The position numbers were made by a program, and so were the translations under genes. From contig CAYGRM010000449.1 of the NCBI GenBank assembly GCA_964352225.1, positions 1 through 5,066 on the forward strand: a stretch of DNA of 5,066 nucleotides, written 5' to 3'. The notes under the pieces are model-generated. The model did no database searches, was not told where the DNA came from, and saw nothing but the letters and a program-made list of their open reading frames with translations. Positions within the stretch are counted from its first letter, which is position 1. Each line of letters opens with the position of its first letter. The DNA is from CAJQQY01 sp964352225. GTDB lineage: Bacteria > Bacteroidota > Bacteroidia > Chitinophagales > Saprospiraceae. Positions 1 through 5,042 of this stretch are shown piece after piece.

Positions 1-660
1 TCCTAATTCTGAAAATCCTTTTAATCGAAGGACACACGAATCACAAATTCCGCATGGTAATCCTTCCTCATTAGGATCATAGCAGGTTGAGGTGATCGCA
101 TAATCTACCCCTAAATCCAAACCCATTTTAATGATTTCAGATTTTTTTAGATCAATAAGGGGAGTGTGAATGGTTAATTTATTTTTACTTTCGACACCAG
201 ACTTGGTCGCAAGATTTGCCATTTTTTCATAGGCCTCAATATACTCTGGACGGCAGTCTGGATAACCACTATAGTCAACTGCATTTACCCCAATAAAAAT
301 ATCATCTGAACCAATTACTTCAGCATACGCTAGCGCAAATGAGAGGAAAATAGTATTTCGAGCAGGAACATAAGTAATTGGAATTTCTCCATCCATTTCT
401 GCTTCGGTACGTCCTTTTGGAACATCTATTTCTGCAGTTAGAGCAGATCCTCCAAATACACGCAAGTCAATATTGGCGGTTTTATGTTCCTTAATTCCAA
501 AGTATTTAGCTACTTTCTGGGATGCTTCTAATTCAAATTTATGTCTTTGTCCATAAGAGAAAGAAATTGCATAAATATCAAATCCTTTACTGATGGCGTA
601 GGCTAAAATAGTTGATGAATCTAATCCTCCACTTAATAATACAACTGCTTTTTTATTCAT
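1..660 (-). CDS. queC: 7-cyano-7-deazaguanine synthase QueC (partial, C-terminus off the left edge)
   Basis: QueC is the cytosolic ligase that converts 7-carboxy-7-deazaguanine (CDG) plus ammonia and ATP to preQ0 in queuosine biosynthesis. I translated the minus strand by hand from the ATG at 658-660. It stays open for 220 codons to the window edge. The N-terminus has the PP-loop ATP-pyrophosphatase motif SGGLDSS (residues 10-16). The family signature VPARN lies at 98-102. The C-terminal zinc site is intact, with Cys193, Cys203, Cys206 and Cys209 in CYDPNEEG-LPCGICDSC. Family members run to roughly 220-230 residues, so only a few residues should be missing. The start is the first ATG before the PP-loop strand and has no Shine-Dalgarno sequence. 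It is transcribed away from queF, whose enzyme uses the QueC product. The assignment is secure from motifs; the true stop codon is not visible. Confidence 0.96.
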   Translation of the reverse strand, partial: MNKKAVVLLSGGLDSSTILAYAISKGFDIYAISFSYGQRHKFELEASQKVAKYFGIKEHKTANIDLRVFGGSALTAEIDVPKGRTEAEMDGEIPITYVPARNTIFLSFALAYAEVIGSDDIFIGVNAVDYSGYPDCRPEYIEAYEKMANLATKSGVESKNKLTIHTPLIDLKKSEIIKMGLDLGVDYAITSTCYDPNEEGLPCGICDSCVLRLKGFSELG

Positions 661-688
661 TGAAAATTGTCTTGTTAAAAATAGACTG

Positions 689-696
689 CAAAAATA
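689..696 (-). promoter_or_regulatory. Candidate queC -7 box (TAnnTTTG)
   Basis: Read on the minus strand, this is TATTTTTG, a full match to the Bacteroidota -7 consensus TAnnTTTG, about 28 bp before the queC ATG. No TTTG -33 element lies at the usual 19-23 bp; that space is filled by the inverted repeat at 696-725. The predicted transcript would start near 682 with a leader of about 20 nt. The element is short and the region AT-rich, so chance is possible. Confidence 0.5.
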
Positions 697-725
697 AAAA
701 CACTTTTGGAATAGGAAGTGTTTTT
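696..725. repeat. Inverted repeat between the divergent queC and queF promoters
   Basis: The arms AAAAACACTT (696-705) and AAGTGTTTTT (716-725) are perfectly complementary over 10 bp. Two further G-T pairs are possible inward, leaving a 6-nt loop. It has the A-run/T-run shape of a bidirectional intrinsic terminator. However, it lies between two divergent genes, where no transcript needs to end, and abuts the queC -7 box. An operator for a shared regulator of both queuosine genes is one reading; a barrier to antisense transcription is another. The repeat itself is seen directly; its function is inferred. Confidence 0.6.
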
Positions 726-737
726 AGCAATGGATAT

Positions 738-745
738 TATCTTTG
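738..745 (+). promoter_or_regulatory. Candidate queF -7 box (TAnnTTTG)
   Basis: TATCTTTG is an exact match to the Bacteroidota -7 consensus, 64 bp before the queF ATG. The nearest TTTG upstream (705-708) is 29 bp away, too far for a standard -33 element, so the promoter may be weak or activator-dependent. The transcript would start near 752, giving a leader of about 58 nt. I saw no preQ1 riboswitch fold in that leader. Confidence 0.6.
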
Positions 746-809
746 CATTATTAATTTCTGTTAGAAACCATTTGACCTAAATCCATCTAAAAAAAATAAA
801 AATTATAAT

Positions 810-1238
810 ATGTCTTCAAAAGAATTTGATCTACTAGGAAAAGCGGTGAATGAATTACCAGCTTCACCAGATGAAGCACAATTAGATTCATTCCCTAACA
901 AGCATAAAATGCGCAATTATATTGTGGAATTTCATTGTGCTGACTTTATGTCTATGTGTCCAATCACTCAACAATCTGATTTTGCAAAAATTCATATTCG
1001 GTATATTCCAGATGAAGAATGTATAGAGACAAAATCATTGAAATTTTATCTTCAATCATATCGAAGTCAAAAAACTTTTAATGAAGAAATCGTTAATAGA
1101 ATTTTGACAGATTTAGTGGCAGCTTGTCAGCCAAAATGGATGCAAGTAAAAGGAGCATTTGTTGCACGTGGTGGAATTAGTTTGACAACTATTGCTGAGC
1201 ATCCAAGTTTGGAAGTGGAAAGTGTTGCTGGTAAATAG
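810..1238 (+). CDS. queF: NADPH-dependent 7-cyano-7-deazaguanine reductase QueF
   Basis: QueF reduces the nitrile of preQ0 to the amine of preQ1 with two NADPH, the step after QueC in the queuosine pathway. The 142-residue protein is the short single-domain (type I, T-fold) form, slightly shorter than the 165-residue B. subtilis enzyme. It has SFPNKH (27-32), the nucleophile Cys50 in MSMCP, the general acid Asp57 in SDFA, and the family NADPH-binding motif ETKSLKFY (73-80). A C-terminal RGGIS follows at 120-124. Odd points: the usual TGQPDF reads TQQSDF here, and the common FHE triplet that contacts substrate reads FNE (90-92). These suggest a divergent clade, but the catalytic Cys and Asp are kept. 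The ATG follows an A-rich leader without a Shine-Dalgarno sequence and is the only plausible start. The gene is single, with a hairpin 46 bp downstream. Confidence 0.95.
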   Translation: MSSKEFDLLGKAVNELPASPDEAQLDSFPNKHKMRNYIVEFHCADFMSMCPITQQSDFAKIHIRYIPDEECIETKSLKFYLQSYRSQKTFNEEIVNRILTDLVAACQPKWMQVKGAFVARGGISLTTIAEHPSLEVESVAGK

Positions 1239-1283
1239 TTTTATTGGAATATTGAAATTCTTAATAAGGAAAGAGAAGTTTTA

Positions 1284-1326
1284 AAAGGTGAACAGTTAAT
1301 CATTTATAGATGAACCGTTCACCTTT
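1284..1326. terminator. Shared hairpin terminator between convergent queF and ychF
   Basis: AAAGGTGAAC (1284-1293) and GTTCACCTTT (1317-1326) form a perfect 10-bp stem. Inner pairs GTT/AAC (1295-1297 with 1313-1315) and CAT/ATG (1301-1303 with 1310-1312) can extend it. It lies 46 bp after the queF stop and 5 bp after the ychF stop. T-runs are short on both sides (TTTATGTTTT on plus, CCTTTTAAAA on minus), so it fits a bidirectional terminator of moderate strength. Confidence 0.75.
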
Positions 1327-1331
1327 ATGTT

Positions 1332-2429
1332 TTATACATTAAATAAGAAATGCATAATATCGCCGTCGACAACTTCGTAAGTTTTTCCTTCTACGCCCAT
1401 TTTTCCAGCTGCTTTTGCTGCAGCTTCAGAGCCTAATGTGACGAAATCATTGTACTTAATTACTTCAGCTCGGATAAATCCTTTTTCGAAATCAGTATGA
1501 ATTACTCCAGCTGCGCCTGGTGCTAAAGTACCTTTTTCAATAGTCCAAGCTCGAACCTCTTTTACCCCAGCAGTAAAATAAGTGATAAGCTTAAGGAGTT
1601 TGTAACAAGATAAAATTAACCGATTTACCCCAGGTTCGTTCAAGCCCATTTCTTCAAGAAATAATTCTCGATCTTCTTTAGTTTCTAATTCAGCAATATC
1701 TGCTTCCATGCCTGCACAGATAAAAATTACTTCTGCTTTTTCATCTTTTACACATTCTAAAAATCGTTTAGTATGATCATTTCCTGAGATTACAGAATTC
1801 TCATCTACATTGCAAGCATATAAAATTGGCTTAGAAGTTAACAGCATCATTTCTTTCAATAAGTCAATTCCGTCGTCATCTAAGTCAATGGTTCTAGCAG
1901 GATTTTCAGCTTCCAAATGAGCTAAGATTGCTTGCCCATATTCAACCATTCTTACTGCCGATTTTTCTCCCGCTTTGGCATTTTTCTTAAGTTTCTCTAA
2001 TCGTTTTTCAACTGTTTCGATATCTTTCAGGATCAACTCCATATCAATGATTTCTTTATCACGGACTGGATCAACTGAATTATCGACATGAATCACATTA
2101 TCATTATCGAAGCATCTTACTACATGAACAATCGCATCGACTTCACGGATATTTGCCAAAAATTGGTTCCCCAGTCCTTCGCCTTTGCTTGCCCCTTTGA
2201 TTAATCCTGCGATATCTAGAATTTCAACTGTTGTAGGTTGAACTTTTTGAGGATTCACAATCTCAGCTAATTTATCTAATCTTGCATCTGGAACAGTTAT
2301 GATACCAAGGTTAGGTTCTTTTGTCGCAAACGGATAATTTGCAGCCAACGCCTTAGCAGATGTCAATGCATTAAATAGCGTAGATTTTCCTACATTTGGC
2401 AAGCCAACAATACCACATTTTAAAGCCAT
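1332..2429 (-). CDS. ychF: Ribosome-binding P-loop ATPase YchF (OLA1/Obg-related)
   Basis: YchF is a near-universal TRAFAC-class NTPase that prefers ATP, binds ribosomes, and is tied to translation and oxidative-stress responses in E. coli. The 365 residues match the family length of about 363. The P-loop GLPNVGKST lies at 9-17. The G3 motif DIAG is at 72-75, followed by Leu76 where classic GTPases have catalytic Gln, typical of HAS-type NTPases. At 207-210 NVDE replaces the GTPase motif NKxD, the known basis for ATP over GTP. A charged helical region (about 130-170) fits the family's coiled-coil insertion. The C-terminal TGS domain runs from about 281 to the end, with TYFTAGVKEVRAW and the GVIHTDFEKGFIRAEV stretch. 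The gene appears complete. It stands alone, divergent from acpH and convergent with queF, without the pth neighbour common in Proteobacteria. It has a long structured leader. Confidence 0.98.
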   Translation of the reverse strand: MALKCGIVGLPNVGKSTLFNALTSAKALAANYPFATKEPNLGIITVPDARLDKLAEIVNPQKVQPTTVEILDIAGLIKGASKGEGLGNQFLANIREVDAIVHVVRCFDNDNVIHVDNSVDPVRDKEIIDMELILKDIETVEKRLEKLKKNAKAGEKSAVRMVEYGQAILAHLEAENPARTIDLDDDGIDLLKEMMLLTSKPILYACNVDENSVISGNDHTKRFLECVKDEKAEVIFICAGMEADIAELETKEDRELFLEEMGLNEPGVNRLILSCYKLLKLITYFTAGVKEVRAWTIEKGTLAPGAAGVIHTDFEKGFIRAEVIKYNDFVTLGSEAAAKAAGKMGVEGKTYEVVDGDIMHFLFNV

Positions 2430-2457
2430 TTTACTTATTTATTTTTTTTGAAAGATC

Positions 2458-2477
2458 TTTTTTTGAATTCAAAAAAA
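2458..2477. repeat. 20-bp perfect palindrome with T7 and A7 arms
   Basis: Seven T, GAATTC, then seven A form a perfect self-complementary 20-mer in the ychF leader, overlapping a second palindrome AAAGATCTTT (2451-2460). In ychF mRNA its U-run directly follows the hairpin at 2478-2516, and the downstream A-run could pair with it. In DNA such A/T tracts can bend or serve as a binding site. Function unknown. Confidence 0.6.
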
Positions 2478-2516
2478 ATAGAATTAACGCTTTATTCAAA
2501 TCGTTTATAATTCTAT
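2471..2516 (-). promoter_or_regulatory. Attenuator-like hairpin plus U-run in the ychF leader
   Basis: In the minus-strand transcript, ATAGAATT (complement of 2509-2516) pairs with AATTCTAT (complement of 2478-2485). AACG/CGTT (complement of 2502-2505 and 2486-2489) extends the stem past a 3-nt bulge, around a 12-nt loop. A run of seven T follows at once (complement of 2471-2477), the layout of an intrinsic terminator. It lies between the predicted ychF promoter and the ychF start, so it would act inside the leader. The stem is AT-rich and may be weak. On the plus strand the same stem is followed by T7 (2518-2524), but no plus-strand gene ends here. Confidence 0.4.
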
Positions 2517-2539
2517 CTTTTTTTAGGCCATAAAATCAT
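2513..2539 (-). other. Possible leader peptide ORF MILWPKKR upstream of ychF
   Basis: In the predicted ychF leader an ATG (complement of 2537-2539) opens an 8-codon frame, MILWPKKR, ending at a TAG (complement of 2513-2515). The stop codon lies inside the 5' arm of the attenuator-like hairpin. A ribosome stopping there would cover that arm. So short a frame can arise by chance and no Shine-Dalgarno sequence supports it; this remains speculative. Confidence 0.15.
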
Positions 2540-2565
2540 CCAAAATGGTGATTTATTTTTATCAA

Positions 2566-2598
2566 TTTGTTGAAAAACGGCGCAAAGATATAATTTTT
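2566..2598 (+). promoter_or_regulatory. Candidate acpH promoter (TTTG-N21-TAATTTTT)
   Basis: TTTG (2566-2569) and TAATTTTT (2591-2598, 7 of 8 matches to TAnnTTTG) are separated by 21 bp, within the Bacteroidota range. Transcription would start near 2604, about 22 nt before the acpH ATG. It is interleaved with the ychF promoter on the other strand. Confidence 0.5.
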
Positions 2599-2617
2599 AA
2601 CATAAAGAAATCACAAA
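2583..2617 (-). promoter_or_regulatory. Candidate ychF promoter (TTTG-N23-TATCTTTG)
   Basis: On the minus strand TTTG (complement of 2614-2617) precedes an exact TAnnTTTG match, TATCTTTG (complement of 2583-2590), with a 23-bp spacer at the upper end of the accepted range. Transcription would start near 2576, giving ychF a leader of about 145 nt. Its -7 box directly abuts the -7 box of the opposing acpH promoter. Confidence 0.6.
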
Positions 2618-2626
2618 TATTATTCA

Positions 2627-3211
2627 ATGAATTTTTTAGCTCATATTTATTTGTCCTGCGACAATGAAGATCTCTTGATTGGAAATTTTATTGCTGATTT
2701 TATTAAAAATAAAGAGGTACAAAATTTCTCTCCAGATATTCAAAAAGGAATTATTTTGCATCGCCAAATAGATACATTTACTGATGAACATCCTTTAGTT
2801 AGAGAGGGAACCAAGCGTTTACAAGAATATCATCATAAATATTCTCCTGTAATTGTCGATGTTTGGTACGATTACTTATTAGCTAACAATTGGGAAAAAT
2901 ATTCAGGGGAAAGTTTAAACGATTTTTGTGAAGGCGTGTATCGAATTTTAGAAAAAAGAATAGCCGATTTACCTGAAAAATTGCAAAAAAGAGTCCCAAT
3001 CATGATTGAGCATAAATGGCTGCAGGCTTATGGAACAGATGCAGGAATTCGATATACCTTTAAGAGATTGACGGAGCGACTTTCGAAGCCTGAGTATTTG
3101 GATGGGGTAGTGGAGAATTTGCTCCGTTTTAATCAAGAATTTTCGGAGGAGTTTAATTTGTTTTTTCCAGAAGTGATTCATTATGTTAATGAAAATTGTA
3201 AGTGTGGTTGA
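2627..3211 (+). CDS. acpH: Acyl carrier protein phosphodiesterase (AcpH family)
   Basis: AcpH-type enzymes hydrolyse the 4'-phosphopantetheine group from holo-acyl carrier protein, yielding apo-ACP. They are cytosolic, metal-dependent, HD-like phosphodiesterases. The 194 residues match the family's usual length of about 190-200. The N-terminus MNFLAHIYLS followed by LIGNFIADFIK (17-27) is characteristic. Likely metal ligands are Asp24, His45 and Asp49 in LHRQIDTFTDEHP (44-56), with His55, Asp78 and Asp82 in the VDVWYDYLL segment (77-85). The C-terminal half is helical and less conserved. It ends in CKCG, a small Cys pair I would not interpret. There is no signal peptide. The ATG is the first in frame and lies about 22 nt after the predicted transcript start. 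It is monocistronic, divergent from ychF, and followed by a strong hairpin. Activity in Bacteroidota is inferred from homology to the E. coli enzyme. Confidence 0.9.
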   Translation: MNFLAHIYLSCDNEDLLIGNFIADFIKNKEVQNFSPDIQKGIILHRQIDTFTDEHPLVREGTKRLQEYHHKYSPVIVDVWYDYLLANNWEKYSGESLNDFCEGVYRILEKRIADLPEKLQKRVPIMIEHKWLQAYGTDAGIRYTFKRLTERLSKPEYLDGVVENLLRFNQEFSEEFNLFFPEVIHYVNENCKCG

Positions 3212-3265
3212 AGTGTGGGATTGTTGTGGATGATATTATTGGAATTTAATTATTAAGAATTTGAG

Positions 3266-3299
3266 CCCCGTAACTTTTTGAGTTATGGGGTTTATTTTT
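3266..3299 (+). terminator. Intrinsic terminator of acpH
   Basis: CCCCGTAACT (3266-3275) pairs with AGTTATGGGG (3281-3290) over 10 bp, one pair being G-T, with a TTTTG loop. TTTATTTTT follows at 3291-3299. It sits 54 bp after the acpH stop, and its T-tract overlaps the stop codon and last codons of the convergent gene at 3292-4713. On the minus strand the stem also forms but lacks a good U-run, so it is a weaker terminator for that gene. Confidence 0.88.
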
Positions 3300-4713
3300 C
3301 TAGTTCTGCGATACGACTTTGAAGCCATTTGGTATCAGCTACTTCTCCAGCATTATTTAATTCTTCCTTTATTTTATTTAAAGCTTTCTTGTCACCTGGG
3401 ATAATTCTAGTAAGTTTTTTCGTGAAACGAATTAGATTTGAGTAAGACTTTTTCCATCGCTCAGGAATATCTTTTCTTCTGTTGATATATGCTCTGAAAC
3501 TTTCAAGTAAAGAATAAAGTGGTTCTATTTCATCATTTTCATAATAAGTAGCTAAAAGCAAAGACTTGGAACTTAAGCTATAAACAATATCTTCGTATTC
3601 TACTTCTTGGAGGAGGGAAATAACTTTATCATACTCTTTTTTGTAATAATATAATCTTGCAAGGTTAAATGTATAAGCATTCTCTTTAGAATCTTGCGGT
3701 AATTTATCTTTGTTGCTAAAAATAAATTCTTCTGTCCAATCAAAATGTCCCAATCTTAAAGCTGCGGTTACAATATTCTTGAAATGAAATGGATCTAATT
3801 CTCCATTAATATAGATAAGTTTCTTTTTGAGGTAATCTTTAAAAACATCAAATAATTCTTCTAAAAATTGAGTATGCCCTTGGTTATTTTTTTTCACACA
3901 ATAGTTGATCGCTGAATCATACAATGTTTTTCCTTCTATAGAATGAAATTTTAAACCATGTTCCTTTAATAACTGCTTTAATTTATAGTAATGATCTACA
4001 TTCTCTCCTTCAATATAAGTTAGATATATTTGATAATATATAGCCTCAGCCGGCGTTAGGTCACCTTTTTTTTCTTTTAATAATTTAATGATTTCATTTT
4101 CAAATGTCAGCTTATATTCATGTGCTCCCCTTTGTTTCTGACTTAGCATCGCACAAAAATATCTAAGCTTTTCTGAAAAATAAAAATTATCTAAATTTCC
4201 ATCAATTTCTTCTAAGTTATGTCTTACTGAATGTTTAAACTCATGTTGAACGATTTCGTAATAATTCTTTTGGATCTGGTACTGCTTAAGATAAAAGTCA
4301 GCATCTTCATAAGGATATTTTTCAGATTCATTATTAGCGATTCTGATGGCCGAGGAATACGATTTTTCAATTCCTCTTAAGCCTACGGATTCTATCAAAT
4401 TTGCCGCTTTCTGTAGATTATTGGAATCATAAACTTGCTGAGAGAGAAATCCTTCAATCATTTTTAATAAATCAGAATTCAACTTTCTAAATCGGACATC
4501 ATTATATTTTTGATCTTTAAAAAGCTTTTTCCAAACATTTTCTTTTTCCAATAATGAAGCTTTTGATGAATTAATACCTTTTAAAATTATTTCATAAAAT
4601 TGAATCAATTGATTGCTTTTGTTAAAGTATGGAGAGACCAAATATTTGTGAAATTGATTTAAATCAGTCTTGTTAAAATGTTTTAGTATAGTAATTAATT
4701 TATTATTGTGCAT
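3292..4713 (-). CDS. Helical-repeat protein of unknown function (473 aa)
   Basis: I do not recognise a named family with a known role. The 473-residue protein looks almost wholly alpha-helical, Lys/Glu/Tyr/Leu-rich and cytosolic, with no signal peptide, membrane segment or catalytic motif. The N-terminus carries FHKYLVSPYFNKSNQ (21-35). From memory, this SPYFNK-type segment recurs in uncharacterised Bacteroidota proteins, often as paralogues in Saprospiraceae. Residues about 344-375 (ENAYTFNLARLYYYKKEYDKV and onward) look like a TPR helix pair, followed by another possible pair at 380-410. Earlier helices (about 138-300) may be degenerate TPR-like repeats. This suggests a protein-binding scaffold, but no partner can be named. 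The ATG at 4711-4713 is supported by the stop-free frame and the conserved-looking N-terminus. The stop overlaps the acpH terminator T-tract. Base composition matches its neighbours. Confidence 0.85.
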   Translation of the reverse strand: MHNNKLITILKHFNKTDLNQFHKYLVSPYFNKSNQLIQFYEIILKGINSSKASLLEKENVWKKLFKDQKYNDVRFRKLNSDLLKMIEGFLSQQVYDSNNLQKAANLIESVGLRGIEKSYSSAIRIANNESEKYPYEDADFYLKQYQIQKNYYEIVQHEFKHSVRHNLEEIDGNLDNFYFSEKLRYFCAMLSQKQRGAHEYKLTFENEIIKLLKEKKGDLTPAEAIYYQIYLTYIEGENVDHYYKLKQLLKEHGLKFHSIEGKTLYDSAINYCVKKNNQGHTQFLEELFDVFKDYLKKKLIYINGELDPFHFKNIVTAALRLGHFDWTEEFIFSNKDKLPQDSKENAYTFNLARLYYYKKEYDKVISLLQEVEYEDIVYSLSSKSLLLATYYENDEIEPLYSLLESFRAYINRRKDIPERWKKSYSNLIRFTKKLTRIIPGDKKALNKIKEELNNAGEVADTKWLQSRIAELEK

Positions 4714-4793
4714 TTAATACATTTTTTATTATATTTAGGGAAGTTTTGGTATGGAATTATTTCTATTCAAAATTCCCCCTTCTTTTCTTTATT

Positions 4794-4815
4794 AAAATTC
4801 AATTTATTGAATTTT
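4794..4815. repeat. Near-perfect palindrome, 10-bp arms with 2-nt centre
   Basis: AAAATTCAAT (4794-4803) and ATTGAATTTT (4806-4815) are perfectly complementary around TT, about 80 bp before the 473-aa gene's start. A 2-nt loop is too tight for a full RNA hairpin, so a dimer-binding DNA site is the more natural reading. AT-richness makes chance palindromes likelier than usual. No regulator is known. Confidence 0.5.
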
Positions 4816-4909
4816 CTAACTAGTCTTGATTCAGGGAATTCCAAGGTTTCATATCTCACAACCAACCTTTTTCACAAACCGTTCTGAGCATTTTCGTAAT
4901 TTTTTTGCA

Positions 4910-4951
4910 GAATCAACTTATTTCTTAATCGTATTGATTCAGCAAATAAGT
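4910..4951. repeat. Two interleaved inverted repeats
   Basis: GAATCAA (4910-4916) is complementary to TTGATTC (4934-4940), and ACTTATTT (4916-4923) to AAATAAGT (4944-4951). The arms interleave, so both stems at once would make a pseudoknot; otherwise they are alternative hairpins. They fall at the start of the predicted leader of the 473-aa gene. Both stems are AT-rich, and significance is uncertain. Confidence 0.4.
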
Positions 4952-4963
4952 AAAAATAATTCA

Positions 4964-4971
4964 CAAATTTA
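4964..4971 (-). promoter_or_regulatory. Possible -7 box for the 473-aa gene
   Basis: On the minus strand this reads TAAATTTG, an exact TAnnTTTG match, but no TTTG lies at the proper distance upstream. It would give a leader of about 245 nt. It is embedded in the imperfect palindrome TTCAC-N7-GTGAA (4960-4976). Other promoters nearer the gene cannot be excluded. Confidence 0.3.
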
Positions 4972-5042
4972 GTGAAATATTTTTTTCAATATTTTGTAAA
5001 TCATTGATTTTCAACAACATTTTATATTTTTTTTAATATATT

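Larger units (their letters stand above)
4714..5042. other. A/T-rich non-coding region upstream of the 473-aa gene
   Basis: About 330 bp with no convincing ORF on either strand. It is rich in T- and A-runs and holds the inverted repeats at 4794-4815 and 4910-4951 and a possible minus-strand -7 box at 4964-4971. It probably contains divergent promoters for the 473-aa gene and a possible plus-strand gene at the right edge. No tRNA cloverleaf, direct-repeat array or insertion-sequence end was seen. Confidence 0.7.

Noticed and set aside
746..809. preQ1 riboswitch in the queF leader
   Set aside because: The leader ends in an A-rich stretch like the preQ1-I tail, but I could not find the required 5' stem or the pairing of the A-rich tail with its loop. 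Class I examples are mainly known from Firmicutes and Proteobacteria.
1284..1326. Small structured RNA between queF and ychF
   Set aside because: The hairpin is better explained as a shared terminator between convergent genes, and no promoter box lies suitably upstream.
2478..2524. Ordinary plus-strand terminator
   Set aside because: The stem and T7 have the shape, but both flanking genes point away, so no plus-strand transcript is expected to end here. The minus-strand leader reading is preferred.
2969..3181. A 70-codon minus-strand ORF
   Set aside because: It lies wholly inside acpH in antisense, has no recognisable motif, and the plus-strand protein there matches a known family.
4714..5042. 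Mobile element remnant or CRISPR-like array
   Set aside because: No regularly spaced direct repeats, no transposase fragment and no terminal inverted repeat pair with target duplication were found; the repeats are isolated AT-rich palindromes.
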